Source: Candidatus Woesearchaeota archaeon (GTDB taxonomy: Archaea > Nanobdellota > Nanobdellia > Woesearchaeales > GCA-2686295). From it: a DNA stretch of 64,000 nucleotides. This document shows positions 32,156 through 40,151 of the stretch, piece after piece (the first letter of the stretch is position 1; each line of letters opens with the position of its first letter). Both the position numbers and the translations under genes were made by a program. The DNA lies in contig JABMPT010000005.1 in assembly GCA_013202845.1 (NCBI GenBank), positions 135,308-199,307 on the forward strand. Direction: 5' to 3'. The notes under the pieces are model-generated. The model was not told the origin of the DNA, searched no databases, and worked only from the letters and a program-made list of their open reading frames with translations.

Positions 32156-32700
32156 TCTATTGGTTTTCCGTCTTTTTCTGTTAAGTATATACCGTCTTGA
32201 AATATTCTCTTGTCAAAACCAGGTCTCCTTGTTAATTGTTCTATTGAAGCTGCCATTTGTCCTGCTTTTTCCTTATTCACACTTTTAACTATTACTTCTG
32301 CTCCGTCAACTTTCACTTCTGTTCCTTCAAGAATCTCTAATTGTCTTGGAACTTTTTCTCCAATGAAATTCTTTATTTCAAAAAGATTGTCTTTTACGCC
32401 AACTGTCATTGGAAAATGTCCTGAACATATTTTTAATTTGTAAATATGACTCTCTGTTGCTCCTTTGATTAAATTCTTTATGTGTGCTTTGTAGGTGTTC
32501 AGCATTTTTTTGTTTCTTTTATTATTGTTTCTTGTTGTAATAATTATTTTGTTACCTTCTGATTTGAAGGCGACTGCAGGATCAAACAGTTTTCTGTCTG
32601 CTTCTCCTTTCTCTCCATGTATCTTTATTGTTTTATTTTCAAAACTAACTTGACATCCTTCTGGCAGTTCTATTTCGTCTTGAAAACCTTTATTTGTCAT
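32152..32700 (-). CDS. rpl6: Ribosomal protein L6 (uL6)
   Basis: L6 sits near the factor-binding site of the large subunit. Two similar domains are visible, with LNTYKAHIKNLIKGATESHIYKLKI between strands of the first and FPMTVGVKDNLFEIKNFIGEKVPRQLEILEGTEVKVDGAEVIVKSVNKEKAGQMAASIEQLTR in the second. Length 182 is normal and there is no added tail. The gene starts 1 nt after S8 and overlaps L32e. Confidence 0.96.
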   Translation of the reverse strand: MTNKGFQDEIELPEGCQVSFENKTIKIHGEKGEADRKLFDPAVAFKSEGNKIIITTRNNNKRNKKMLNTYKAHIKNLIKGATESHIYKLKICSGHFPMTVGVKDNLFEIKNFIGEKVPRQLEILEGTEVKVDGAEVIVKSVNKEKAGQMAASIEQLTRRPGFDKRIFQDGIYLTEKDGKPIE

Positions 32701-32701
32701 T

Positions 32702-33094
32702 TTAGTAACAGTAAGCTATTAACTTCCCCCCAATGTTTTTTTCTTTTGCTTCTTTGTGTGTTAGCAATCCTTCATTTGTTGATAATATAATTATTCCAAA
32801 ATCTTTTGCTGGCAGATATCTTTTTTCAAACTTCTCGAATTCTGACATTTTGATTTGAAATTGCGGTCTTATGACGTTTGTCTTGTTTATGTTTCCTAAT
32901 AAATTTATTTTCAAAGAATTTCCTTTGCTGTCTCGGATCTCTTCATAGCTACCAACGTATCCTTCACGTTGCATTATTTCCAAAACTTTCTTTATCAATT
33001 TGGAATTATCTTTCGTTATAACTTCATTCTTACCTAGTTTTTCATAGTTTTGAATAAAAGACAACACGTTTGCTAATGGATTGTTTAAACTCAT
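32702..33094 (-). CDS. rps8: Ribosomal protein S8 (uS8)
   Basis: The small-subunit rRNA-binding protein begins NPLANVLSFIQNYEKLGKNEVITKDNSKLIKKVLEIMQREGYVGSYEEI and ends STNEGLLTHKEAKEKNIGGKLIAYCY, as in archaea. Length 130 is exactly the family norm. The gaps to S14 (9 nt) and L6 (1 nt) place it in the continuous spc operon. Confidence 0.96.
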   Translation of the reverse strand: MSLNNPLANVLSFIQNYEKLGKNEVITKDNSKLIKKVLEIMQREGYVGSYEEIRDSKGNSLKINLLGNINKTNVIRPQFQIKMSEFEKFEKRYLPAKDFGIIILSTNEGLLTHKEAKEKNIGGKLIAYCY

Positions 33095-33103
33095 TTTTTC
33101 ACC

Positions 33104-33334
33104 TTAACTATATTTTTTGAAGCCTAAGTTCAAGGCTATTTCTCTAAAGCATTGTCTGCACAAAACTAAACCATATTTACTTATGTGAGCACCCGTTCTT
33201 CCACATCTCCTACATTTCTTGGTTGCTTTTCCAAATTTCCTTTTATTCGGAAGATTATGTTTCTGAAACTTAATATACTTTGCAGGTTTTGTTTTTATTT
33301 GCTTCAATACTTTCTTTGCGTCTGAAGTAGTCAT
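33104..33334 (-). CDS. rps14: Ribosomal protein S14 (uS14), zinc type
   Basis: The zinc ribbon [27 protein letters not shown] closes the protein, in the compact archaeal form. The N-terminal 25 residues ([22 protein letters not shown]) are an extension relative to the common 50-60-residue proteins. The start codon overlaps the L5 stop (ATGA), supporting the choice of start despite the extension. Confidence 0.94.
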   Translation of the reverse strand: MTTSDAKKVLKQIKTKPAKYIKFQKHNLPNKRKFGKATKKCRRCGRTGAHISKYGLVLCRQCFREIALNLGFKKYS

Positions 33335-33846
33335 TCTTCTTCACCTATTTTGATCTTGAATTCTTTTTTCAAATATTCAGCAGCATCTTCTTTTGAGATT
33401 TTGTGAGATATTGGAATTCTTCTCTTCATTACTTTTCTTCTCTTTATTCTAAATCCCGGTCTTTCAAGGGTCACACTTACTTGTAGGCCCATTATTCCTA
33501 TCTCAGGATCATACTTTGCTTCAGGAATGTCTATATATTCTGGTATTCCAAAAGAGATATTTCCAGAATCATCTAGTGAGCTTGGTAGTAATTTATTCTC
33601 TTTTGCTTGTAATAATCTCACTAGCATTGTTTTTGCTTTTTCTTTTCTTAAAGTTAGTTTACAACCTATTGGTAAACCAGGTCTTAGTCCCCATCCTGCT
33701 ATTCTTTTTTGGGTTATGGTCTTTACAGGATTTATTCCAGTCAGATGCTTAAGTAACTCAACAGATTTCTTTAACTTAATCTGATCTTTCCCTGCACCTA
33801 TGTTTAGGGTGACTTTCTCTATTTTGATTTCTTTCATAAGATTCAT
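33331..33846 (-). CDS. rpl5: Ribosomal protein L5 (uL5)
   Basis: L5 binds 5S rRNA and contacts the P-site tRNA. Signatures: [57 protein letters not shown] and [37 protein letters not shown]. Length 171 is normal. The gene overlaps S4e by 4 nt upstream and S14 by 4 nt downstream. Confidence 0.96.
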   Translation of the reverse strand: MNLMKEIKIEKVTLNIGAGKDQIKLKKSVELLKHLTGINPVKTITQKRIAGWGLRPGLPIGCKLTLRKEKAKTMLVRLLQAKENKLLPSSLDDSGNISFGIPEYIDIPEAKYDPEIGIMGLQVSVTLERPGFRIKRRKVMKRRIPISHKISKEDAAEYLKKEFKIKIGEEE

Positions 33847-34532
33847 TTTACTTTCATAATTGGTTTGTCTTTTTCTATAACAATCGCATATACTTTTTTG
33901 GTTTCAAATTCTTTTGAATCTTTGTTGAATGTTAGAATTCCGTTCTTAACTTCTGAAACAGTTGCTATTGTTCCCGTATATTTTCCTCTGTAAAGAGTTA
34001 TGGTTGCTCCTTTCTCAAGTTTCAAGACAGACTTTATTTCCTGCTTTGGCAAAGACACTAATACACTATCTCCTACTTGATATTCATCTTTCTTCACTAA
34101 AAAAGTTCTTCCATCATGAGTTTTGAGTTGTGTAGCTCCTTTCTTCACAATTTTCTTTCCTGTGATTTTTGATATTTTTTGATTAGAATCTTTTTTATCA
34201 ATTGGTTGTAAGAAAAGCTTATTTTGCTCATTAAGCAGCATTACGAAGTGCTTGTTTATCTTAGGAATTGAAAGAACATCCATTAAACCGATTGAGAATT
34301 TATAATCCTTTCTTCTTTTTCCATCAATCAATACTTCTTGGTCATGTAAAATTTTCTTTACTTCTTTATTAGTATTTGCTACTCCAAGCAAGTTTCTAAG
34401 TACTATATTTATTGGCATAGATAACTCTATTCTGTGGGCTCCCGCGTTCGGTCTTGTGACAAATCTCGTATTTTTCCTTTTAATTGTCCATGTTTTTGGA
34501 GCTTTTTGTGGTTTCAAATGGTTTTTTGTCAT
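33843..34532 (-). CDS. rps4e: Ribosomal protein S4e (eS4)
   Basis: It contains an S4-like RNA-binding segment (MPINIVLRNLLGVANTNKEVKKILHDQEVLIDGKRRKDYKFSIGLMDVLSIP), the central S4e domain and a C-terminal KOW motif (LEKGATITLYRGKYTGTIATVSEVKNG). Length 229 fits archaea. It starts at the last nucleotide of L24's stop codon. Confidence 0.96.
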   Translation of the reverse strand: MTKNHLKPQKAPKTWTIKRKNTRFVTRPNAGAHRIELSMPINIVLRNLLGVANTNKEVKKILHDQEVLIDGKRRKDYKFSIGLMDVLSIPKINKHFVMLLNEQNKLFLQPIDKKDSNQKISKITGKKIVKKGATQLKTHDGRTFLVKKDEYQVGDSVLVSLPKQEIKSVLKLEKGATITLYRGKYTGTIATVSEVKNGILTFNKDSKEFETKKVYAIVIEKDKPIMKVK

Positions 34533-34915
34533 TATGTTTCACCTTTGAGTTTCTGCATTCTTTTTTTATCATCTGTATTTAGAGATGTTATAACCATATT
34601 TGATGGATGAAATGGTCTTGTTGATTTTGAACCGTCCTTTTTTGTAAATTCAATTTTTTCAAGGTACACCTTTTGATTCTTTATGTTGATTCTTTCAACT
34701 TTTTGTTCTTCTCCTTTATGACTTCCTCTTAATAACTTGACTTTATCTCCCACTCTTAGTCTAATTGATCTCTTACCATGTTTTTTCTTGAGTTCTTTAC
34801 TTAAATGGACTCCTAAGAGTTTTCCTTTTATGTGTAATGGAGCTTTTGCAACATATTTCCTTTGCTTTCTAGGTTGTTTGCTCCTAACCCATGTTTTTGA
34901 AAAAGTCGATTTCAT
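34532..34915 (-). CDS. rpl24: Ribosomal protein L24 (uL24)
   Basis: The KOW motif is RLRVGDKVKLLRGSHKGEEQKVERINIKNQKVYLEKI. I set the start at ATG 34915, 1 nt after the L14 stop; the open frame extends three codons further to a TTG but that would overlap L14 without benefit. The N-terminus KSTFSKTWVRSKQPRKQRKYVAKAPLHIKGKLLGVHLSKEL is the archaeal form, which assists early large-subunit assembly. Confidence 0.94.
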   Translation of the reverse strand: MKSTFSKTWVRSKQPRKQRKYVAKAPLHIKGKLLGVHLSKELKKKHGKRSIRLRVGDKVKLLRGSHKGEEQKVERINIKNQKVYLEKIEFTKKDGSKSTRPFHPSNMVITSLNTDDKKRMQKLKGET

Positions 34916-34916
34916 T

Positions 34917-35318
34917 TTACACAATTATGCTTGCTATCTTTGCTATTCCGGGCCATCGATCACATGCTTCTTTTGCTATTGGGCCTTTGAATATTGTTCC
35001 TTTTGGATTTCCTTTATCATCTTTCAAAACAACAGCTGCGTTGTCTTCAAATTTGATTCTTTCTCCTGATGGTCTTCTATATTCTTTTTTCTGCCTGACT
35101 ATGACTGCAAACACCACTTGCTTTCTCATCTCAGGTTTTCCTTTCTTTACTGAAGCTTGAACTAAATGACTAATTCCTGCTGCAGGCAATCTTCCTTTTA
35201 CTGTTTTACTTCCTTTTACACTTATGATCTTAAGCATTTTAGCTCCTGAATTATCACAAGTCTCAACATGTGATCCTACATTCAATCCTTTTGTGATTCT
35301 GGCTTTAACTGGTTTCAT
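34917..35318 (-). CDS. rpl14: Ribosomal protein L14 (uL14)
   Basis: This beta-barrel protein of the large subunit interface shows SHVETCDNSGAKMLKIISVKG, the basic VVFAVIVRQKKEYRRPSGERIKFEDNAAVVLKDDKGNPKGTIFKGPIAKEA and ends RWPGIAKIASIIV. Length 133 is normal. It overlaps S17 by 14 nt, a long overlap for this operon. Confidence 0.97.
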   Translation of the reverse strand: MKPVKARITKGLNVGSHVETCDNSGAKMLKIISVKGSKTVKGRLPAAGISHLVQASVKKGKPEMRKQVVFAVIVRQKKEYRRPSGERIKFEDNAAVVLKDDKGNPKGTIFKGPIAKEACDRWPGIAKIASIIV

Positions 35319-35622
35319 TTTCTTTTGATTCTTCTGTTTTTTTCACTTCTATAACAATGAAATGCTTTGTTTTTGAAAGAGGTCTTGTTTCCATTATTTT
35401 CACAATATCTCCTTCTTTAGCATTTATTTCTTCTGGATTGTGTGCTTTAACTCTACTTCTTCTTTTTTCATAACGTTCATACTTAGGAACAAACTTCTTC
35501 CTATTCCATTCTACTGTGACTGTTTTATGCATTTTATCAGAGATTACTTTGCCTTCAAAGACTCTTCCTCTGAGTCTTACATTTCCTTTGCTTGACTTTT
35601 TGCTTTTTTGTTCTTTATTCAT
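35305..35622 (-). CDS. rps17: Ribosomal protein S17 (uS17)
   Basis: The OB-fold protein reads RLRGRVFEGKVISDKMHKTVTVEWNRKKFVPKYERYEKRRSRVKAHNPEEINAKEGDIVKIMETRPLSKTKHFIVIE, the archaeal S17 pattern. Length 105 is normal. It overlaps the RNase P protein gene by 4 nt and L14 by 14 nt. Confidence 0.97.
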   Translation of the reverse strand: MNKEQKSKKSSKGNVRLRGRVFEGKVISDKMHKTVTVEWNRKKFVPKYERYEKRRSRVKAHNPEEINAKEGDIVKIMETRPLSKTKHFIVIEVKKTEESKENETS

Positions 35623-35867
35623 CTTCCACCTTTCATCTTTATTCTGTCTTGAGGTTTTTTTGTGATTTTGTTTCCGTCAATGATTTCATTGTTAATTTTG
35701 AATTTTGATGAATTTTTTAAAATTGTTTTTGTTCCTTTTTTAGTATTTATTTTGAATGTGTTTTTTGTTTCATCAATCACTTTTCCTTTCAAACCGGTCA
35801 ATGATTGGTTTTTACTTTCTATTATTGTTATATTCAACCCTATGTATTCTCGTTTGAGTTCATTCAT
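35619..35867 (-). CDS. rnp1: RNase P protein component 1 (Rpp29/Pop4)
   Basis: Rpp29 binds the specificity region of RNase P RNA and helps process tRNA 5' ends. The Sm-like core is visible: REYIGLNITIIESKNQSLTGLKGKVIDETKNTFKINTKKGTKTILKNSSKFKI, ending in KPQDRI, equivalent to the RPEDRI motif. At 82 residues it is the short archaeal form. Its place between aIF1 and S17 is conserved across many archaea. With Rpp30 at 61478-62059 it implies that the organism has RNA-based RNase P. Confidence 0.92.
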   Translation of the reverse strand: MNELKREYIGLNITIIESKNQSLTGLKGKVIDETKNTFKINTKKGTKTILKNSSKFKINNEIIDGNKITKKPQDRIKMKGGR

Positions 35868-35877
35868 TCCTTTTTTC

Positions 35878-36192
35878 CTATCTTTGTTTTATTTCGATTG
35901 TTTCTGGAGCAAAGCCCAATGATACCAGTTCTTCCCTTATGCGCTTTAGATGGTCTCCTTGTAATTCAACTATTCCATCTTTTGCTGTTCCACCGCAAGC
36001 AAATTTGGTTTTCAATTTTTTAGCCAAATCTTTCAAATCAATTTCATTTTCATTGATTCCTTGTATAATGGTGTACTTCTTTCCAAATTTCTTCTTCACT
36101 ATTTTTGCTGTTATCTTTTGACTTTCCTTTGCGATTGTCTCACAAACGCAAAGATCCTTAGGCAACCCACATGTGGTGCATATATCACTCAT
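35878..36192 (-). CDS. Translation initiation factor aIF1 (SUI1)
   Basis: aIF1 guards start-codon selection on the small subunit. The SUI1 fold is GKKYTIIQGINENEIDLKDLAKKLKTKFACGGTAKDGIVELQGDHLKRIREELVSLGF. The N-terminus DICTTCGLPKDLCVCE is a small Cys cluster common in archaeal aIF1. Length 104. It overlaps L29 by 8 nt and is followed by rnp1 after 10 nt. Confidence 0.95.
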   Translation of the reverse strand: MSDICTTCGLPKDLCVCETIAKESQKITAKIVKKKFGKKYTIIQGINENEIDLKDLAKKLKTKFACGGTAKDGIVELQGDHLKRIREELVSLGFAPETIEIKQR

Positions 36193-36373
36193 TTTGTTTT
36201 TGTCTTGTTTTTATTTTTGCAATTGTTTTTTTCAATTGTTTTATCTGACCAGGACTCTTAATTGTTATTCCTGTAGCAACTTGGGAATTCAATTTAATTA
36301 ATTCCATTTTTGCTTCTTCCAATCTTTTTTCCAAGTCTTCATTGCTTAAAGGTTCTAGTTCTTTAAATTTCAT
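36185..36373 (-). CDS. rpl29: Ribosomal protein L29 (uL29)
   Basis: This is the two-helix protein at the exit tunnel: KELEPLSNEDLEKRLEEAKMELIKLNSQVATGITIKSPGQIKQLKKTIAKIKTRQK. Length 62 is normal. The start codon lies in the 3' arm of a hairpin whose loop region contains the ribosome site GAGGTG (36371-36396), and three more hairpins precede it in the 97-nt spacer after S3. Confidence 0.95.
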   Translation of the reverse strand: MKFKELEPLSNEDLEKRLEEAKMELIKLNSQVATGITIKSPGQIKQLKKTIAKIKTRQKQNE

Positions 36374-36396
36374 AAATACACCTCTGTGAATTTATG
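36371..36396 (-). promoter_or_regulatory. Hairpin enclosing the rpl29 ribosome site and start codon
   Basis: The arms CATAAAT and ATTTATG pair over 7 bp; after one mismatch CAC pairs with GTG. The minus-strand AGAGGTG lies at the apex and the initiating ATG is the end of the 3' arm. The hairpin before rpl4 has the same 26-nt size and the same outer arms. Such placement usually signals translational control; here that is an inference. Confidence 0.55.
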
Positions 36397-36401
36397 GAAT
36401 A

Positions 36402-36465
36402 CAGAACTTTTTAGGTTCTGAATGCAAAAATCCTGTTTTTGCAACCCAAAAATTTTCAATTTTTG
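36402..36465. repeat. Three consecutive hairpins in the rps3-rpl29 spacer
   Basis: Perfect inverted repeats follow each other: CAGAAC/GTTCTG at 36402-36420 (loop of 7), GCAAAAA/TTTTTGC at 36424-36442, and CAAAAATT/AATTTTTG at 36447-36465 (loop of 3). With the start-codon hairpin at 36371-36396 they fill nearly the whole spacer. They could terminate, process or regulate the operon mRNA at this point. Confidence 0.6.
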
Positions 36466-36470
36466 TTGTT

Positions 36471-37313
36471 TCATTTTTTCTTCCTTGTTGCAGTTTTCTT
36501 GGTCTTCCTTGTTTTTTTCTTGACTTCTTCTTTCTTCTCTGCTCTTTTTGTTGGAGTTTTCTTTGCTATCTTTTTTTTCACAGGCTTCTCTTTCTTCTCT
36601 GTTTTTATTTCTTTTTTCTCTTTTGATTTACTTTCTTTCTCTTCAACTTCTTCCTTAATTTCCTCTTGTATCTCTTCTGCTTCTTCACCTGTAACTTCTT
36701 CTATAACTTCTTGTACTTCTGATATTAATGTGATCTTATCAGGCAATTTCAATGTTGAAGGCATAATACTAACTCTAATTCCTACAACACCTGTTTTTAG
36801 TTTAGCTATTGCATATGCTTTGAGAACTCCTTCTACAGAAACATCTCCACATTTCTTCAAATATCCTTTATAGAATCTCCAACTTTTAGCTCTACTACTT
36901 GGTATTTTTCCTGAAATTATTATTTCTACACCAAGTGCACCCGCACCAACAACATCTGACATTGCTTTATGACCTATCCCTTTGAATCTTGCTGATCCAT
37001 ATCTTTCCAAAGATCCTGCTATTAGTTCTCCTATAATGTTTGCATCCAAACCAATTTCCTTTACTTCTTCTATTTCTATTTGCGGATTCTCTAATTTAAA
37101 TGCTGATTTTAACTGATTTGTTATTTTAGTAATATTTGCTCCTGCTCTTCCAACAACCAATCCTGGTCTGGAAGCGGCTATGATTATCTTTTCCCCTAGA
37201 GGAGTCTTTTGTAACTTAACATCACTAAGTCCCACTCTTCCAAGATTTTTCTTTACAAATTCCTTTATCTGAAACTCTTTTATGTTGTCTGCCACGAATT
37301 TCCTTTCTATCAT
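36471..37313 (-). CDS. rps3: Ribosomal protein S3 (uS3) with long charged tail
   Basis: The KH domain (about 15-90) holds IIAASRPGLVVGRAGANITKITNQLKSAF; the C-domain holds AKSWRFYKGYLKKCGDVSVEGVLKAYAIAKLKTGVVGIRVSIMP. S3 lines the mRNA entry. From about residue 190 to 280 the protein is Glu- then Lys-rich and low in complexity, longer than in most archaea. It overlaps L22 by 4 nt; the 97-nt spacer after it is the longest within the superoperon. Confidence 0.96.
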   Translation of the reverse strand: MIERKFVADNIKEFQIKEFVKKNLGRVGLSDVKLQKTPLGEKIIIAASRPGLVVGRAGANITKITNQLKSAFKLENPQIEIEEVKEIGLDANIIGELIAGSLERYGSARFKGIGHKAMSDVVGAGALGVEIIISGKIPSSRAKSWRFYKGYLKKCGDVSVEGVLKAYAIAKLKTGVVGIRVSIMPSTLKLPDKITLISEVQEVIEEVTGEEAEEIQEEIKEEVEEKESKSKEKKEIKTEKKEKPVKKKIAKKTPTKRAEKKEEVKKKTRKTKKTATRKKK

Positions 37314-37858
37314 TTTTCTTCTTTTTTCTCCTTCACTTCTTTCAGTGATTTTTCTTGTGATTCTTTTTGAACTTGTTTTTCTTCTACTTCAGGTTTTGAT
37401 TCTGTTTTAACAGGTTGTTTTTTCTTCTGTTCAAATTCTTTAACAATAACTTCAATATGCGTTCTTTTCATCTTGATTCTTCTTTGCCTTCCATAATGCC
37501 ACGGTCTTGAAGCTCTGTTAGCAGATATACTTATTATCTTCAGATCTCTACTAAATCCTTTTATTTGAGCATTTGACTCGGCTGATTTCACAGCTTTCAA
37601 TATGTTTTCTGCTGCTTTAACAGGAAATTTTCCTGAACCTATTTTCCTCTTATGACCTGCCCCTTCTGTAAATCTTGTAAACTTCACTGGTTGTTCCATG
37701 TTTTTCACAGCTTCCAAATATTTTTTTGCTTCTTCAACAGTTTTGTTCTTGAGTCTTGAACATATTTCTATTGAGTGTTTTGCTGATATAGGTATCTCTT
37801 TCAAAGAAGCTCTAGCCGTATTTTCACTTCCTTTTTCCTGATTTACATTTTCTGTCAT
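37310..37858 (-). CDS. rpl22: Ribosomal protein L22 (uL22)
   Basis: The core matches archaeal L22: ARASLKEIPISAKHSIEICSRLKNKTVEEAKKYLEAV, KRKIGSGKFPVKAAENILKAVKSAESNAQIKG and the tunnel hairpin SANRASRPWHYGRQRRIKMKRTHIEVIV. The last 35-40 residues are a Lys/Glu/Gln tail. Length 182 against about 155 in most archaea. The gap to S19 is 5 nt. Confidence 0.96.
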   Translation of the reverse strand: MTENVNQEKGSENTARASLKEIPISAKHSIEICSRLKNKTVEEAKKYLEAVKNMEQPVKFTRFTEGAGHKRKIGSGKFPVKAAENILKAVKSAESNAQIKGFSRDLKIISISANRASRPWHYGRQRRIKMKRTHIEVIVKEFEQKKKQPVKTESKPEVEEKQVQKESQEKSLKEVKEKKEEK

Positions 37859-37863
37859 TGTCG

Positions 37864-38241
37864 TTATCTCACAGAAACACTGGCACTCGATCTTGTTGCC
37901 CCAACTCCTGGAGCACTGTGTTCTGTTCTTTTTCTAGTAAGTATGAATTCGCCAATTATGTGACCTATCATTTCTTCTTGGATTATCACTGGCTGAAAAT
38001 CTTTTCCATTATGAACTCTTATTGTCTTCCCAACCATTGTTGGCAATACAACCATATCTCTTAAATGAGTTTTGACATTGTCTTTTTTCTCTAATTTAAT
38101 TACTAATTTCTTTTCTTCCTCTGTCAATCCTCTTTTGATCTTTCTTCTTTGTCTTGCAGGAAGTAATTCTGAAAGTTCATTTAATGATAACTCTTTCAAT
38201 TCATTCAAAGTTCTTCCTCGATAAAAAAATTCTTTTGCCAT
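37864..38241 (-). CDS. rps19: Ribosomal protein S19 (uS19)
   Basis: The small-subunit head protein reads [47 protein letters not shown] and [64 protein letters not shown], fully archaeal in form. Length 125, slightly shorter than usual. GGTG ribosome site upstream; gap to L2 is 10 nt. Confidence 0.97.
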   Translation of the reverse strand: MAKEFFYRGRTLNELKELSLNELSELLPARQRRKIKRGLTEEEKKLVIKLEKKDNVKTHLRDMVVLPTMVGKTIRVHNGKDFQPVIIQEEMIGHIIGEFILTRKRTEHSAPGVGATRSSASVSVR

Positions 38242-38251
38242 TTAATCACCT

Positions 38252-38953
38252 TTATTTGTTTCTTCCTGTTTGCCTAGGTCTAATCATCCCTACTTTTCTT
38301 CCTGGAGGAGCATTTTTTGGAGCAATAGTTGGTCTCCCCTTTCTTGATGACCTTGCACCTCCTAATGGATGATCTACTGCATTCATGGATGCTCCTGAAA
38401 CTATTGGCCAGTATTTTCCTCTTGCAGCCATTACTTTCTTTTTAATTCCAGCTTTCAGATATGGTTTATCGGTTCTTCCTGAACCAGCAACTACTCCTAT
38501 GGAAGCTACGCATTTCAAATCAAACGCTTTTTGTTTTCCTGAGGGCAGCTTTACTGTTGCTTTATTTCTTGATTTTGAAACTATTCTTGCAGACGTCCCC
38601 GAGGTTCTCACTGCTCTACCACCATCTCCTGGTATTAATTCTATATTAAAGACTGAGACCCCTTCAGGAATTTTTCCCAGGGGCAAAGCGTTTCCTCTTT
38701 TTAAGTCTGCTTTATCTCCTCTTTCTAATAAATCTCCAACTCTGATCCCATCAGCAGCAATGACTAAATTAGTTTGTTTATCTTGATATTCTACTTTCAA
38801 GAGCGGAGCTGTATGTCCTGTAGAGTTTATTATATCCACAACTCTTCCTTTCTCTTGTTGTATTTGTGATGCATTTCCAACGAATTTGAAACTAGGTGCT
38901 TTGTATGTTGGGCTTCCTTTTCCTCGTTTTTGTTGTGTTAATCTTTTTCCCAT
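38252..38953 (-). CDS. rpl2: Ribosomal protein L2 (uL2)
   Basis: L2 is needed for subunit joining and for the peptidyl-transferase environment. The conserved MNAVDHPLGGARSSRKGRPTIAPKNAPPGRKVGMIRPRQTGR contains the functionally important histidine. The N-terminal KOW-like region has GHTAPLLKVEY and LERGDKADLKRGNALPLGKIPEGVSVFNIELIPGDGG. Length 233 is typical of archaea. Confidence 0.97.
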   Translation of the reverse strand: MGKRLTQQKRGKGSPTYKAPSFKFVGNASQIQQEKGRVVDIINSTGHTAPLLKVEYQDKQTNLVIAADGIRVGDLLERGDKADLKRGNALPLGKIPEGVSVFNIELIPGDGGRAVRTSGTSARIVSKSRNKATVKLPSGKQKAFDLKCVASIGVVAGSGRTDKPYLKAGIKKKVMAARGKYWPIVSGASMNAVDHPLGGARSSRKGRPTIAPKNAPPGRKVGMIRPRQTGRNK

Positions 38954-38954
38954 T

Positions 38955-39206
38955 TTACATAAGTCCTAATTTTGTTGCCAAATCTATGGCAGGTGTTTCA
39001 TCTGAAAATTTAACATATGCTTTTTTCTTTCCTTCTGGCGTTATCAATGTATTGATTCTTTCTATTTTAACCTTGAAAGTTTTTTCCAACTCATCTTTTA
39101 TGAGCTTTTTATTGGCTGTTCTATCAACAATAAAGATTAATTTGTTCTCTGCTTCCATCAATCTTATTGATTTCTCTGTTGATAAAGGATATTTTATTAC
39201 ATTCAT
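38955..39206 (-). CDS. rpl23: Ribosomal protein L23 (uL23)
   Basis: This small protein near the tunnel exit is the docking point for SRP. It reads VIKYPLSTEKSIRLMEAENKLIFIVDRTANKKLIKDELEKTFKVKIERINTLITPEGKKKAYVKFSDETPAIDLATKLGLM. Length 83 is the archaeal norm. It overlaps L4 by 4 nt and ends 1 nt before L2. Confidence 0.97.
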   Translation of the reverse strand: MNVIKYPLSTEKSIRLMEAENKLIFIVDRTANKKLIKDELEKTFKVKIERINTLITPEGKKKAYVKFSDETPAIDLATKLGLM

Positions 39207-40099
39207 TTTTTCTTAGTTTTGTTTGTTGTTATTTTTTTGACTGTTTTGATTGATTTAGTTGGTTTTGTTTTAACTAGTTGTTTTGATTCTTCTTTCTTCA
39301 CAGGTTTTTCTTCTTTTACTTCTTTTTCTGCTTTGAAATCATCTGTGAAGAATTGTTTTTTGTCTAATTCTTTTATAGCTGATTTTGTAAAAAGAGTTAT
39401 TCTTCCAGGAACCCCTCCAGGTGCCAATAATTCTGTGTTTAAGTTTGAAACTTTTTCTGCTTCAAAGCCAGGCAGATTAGAACTTGTCTTTTTCAAATTC
39501 TCATTTGAAGAAACTAGTAAAACTCCTCTGCTTTCTTTTTCCTTAGCTCTTTTTATCTCTTCTTTGAAGCCCAGTTTTTCAAGTGTGTCTATTAATTTCT
39601 TAGTTTGAGTTATTTCATCAATTTTATCGTCAATTATAAATGGATAGTTTTGTGGTGGTAAATGTCCTTTGTTCTTTACTAACTCAACATCGAGTGTTGC
39701 TGCCATTGCAGACCTTATGGCTTTTCTTCGCTCTTTCTTGTTGATTCTTTTGGGCCATTTTTTTTCTGCTTTTGGTGGGTGAGCTCTTCTTCCTCCAACT
39801 GTTCCTGGAGCTACTGCTCCAACCCAGTTCATTCTTGTTCCTCTTCTGGAAAGTATCTTTCTTGGAACTCTTGAAATACCTAAACCATATGATCCTCTGT
39901 ATTTTCTTCTTCTTCTGGAAAGTTCTGCTGAAGCTCTCTTTCCCGCTCTCGGATCTGCTCCGTATGGTTGTCTTTTGTTAGATTGTATTGATAAGAAGGA
40001 CCTCTTTATCAAATCTGTTCTCACAGGTTCATAGAATTGTTTAGGTAAATTAACTGATCCTGATTCTGTCTTTGTTAAATTTAATATTTTTAATTTCAT
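39203..40099 (-). CDS. rpl4: Ribosomal protein L4 (uL4) with Lys-rich tail
   Basis: The archaeal L4 pattern includes LPKQFYEPVRTDLIKRSFLSIQSNKRQPYGADPRAGKRASAELSRRRRKYRGSYGLGISRVPRKILSRRGTRMNWVGAVAPGTVGGRRAHPP, the tunnel-lining loop, and NLNTELLAPGGVPGRITLFTKSAI. A tail of about 45 residues rich in Lys, Glu and Thr follows. Length 298 against about 255 in most archaea. The start codon is in the arm of a hairpin with GGAGG in its loop (40097-40122). Confidence 0.96.
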   Translation of the reverse strand: MKLKILNLTKTESGSVNLPKQFYEPVRTDLIKRSFLSIQSNKRQPYGADPRAGKRASAELSRRRRKYRGSYGLGISRVPRKILSRRGTRMNWVGAVAPGTVGGRRAHPPKAEKKWPKRINKKERRKAIRSAMAATLDVELVKNKGHLPPQNYPFIIDDKIDEITQTKKLIDTLEKLGFKEEIKRAKEKESRGVLLVSSNENLKKTSSNLPGFEAEKVSNLNTELLAPGGVPGRITLFTKSAIKELDKKQFFTDDFKAEKEVKEEKPVKKEESKQLVKTKPTKSIKTVKKITTNKTKKK

Positions 40100-40122
40100 A
40101 AATTTTCCTCCAAAAATTTATG
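40097..40122 (-). promoter_or_regulatory. Hairpin enclosing the rpl4 ribosome site and start codon
   Basis: CATAAATTTT and AAAATTTATG form a 10-bp stem; the loop holds GGAGG (minus strand) and the initiating ATG ends the 3' arm. A second hairpin with arms ACAT-AAAATTT/AAATTTT-ATGT precedes it at 40124-40150. The arrangement mirrors that before rpl29. On the mRNA, folding would hide the start codon while displaying the ribosome site, so a factor or temperature could control opening. Confidence 0.55.
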
Positions 40123-40123
40123 T

Positions 40124-40150
40124 ACATCAAAATTTTTCAAATTTTTATGT
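40124..40150. repeat. Hairpin in the rpl3-rpl4 spacer
   Basis: Inverted repeat with arms of ACAT, one mismatch and AAAATTT against AAATTTT and ATGT around a 3-nt loop. It fills the rest of the 52-nt spacer between rpl3 and rpl4. Confidence 0.55.
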
Positions 40151-40151
40151 T

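Noticed and set aside
25955-39608. Open frames opposite the ribosomal protein genes
   Set aside because: They are Ser/Phe/Leu-rich mirror images of Lys/Glu-rich coding sequence, without promoters, ribosome sites or recognisable domains.
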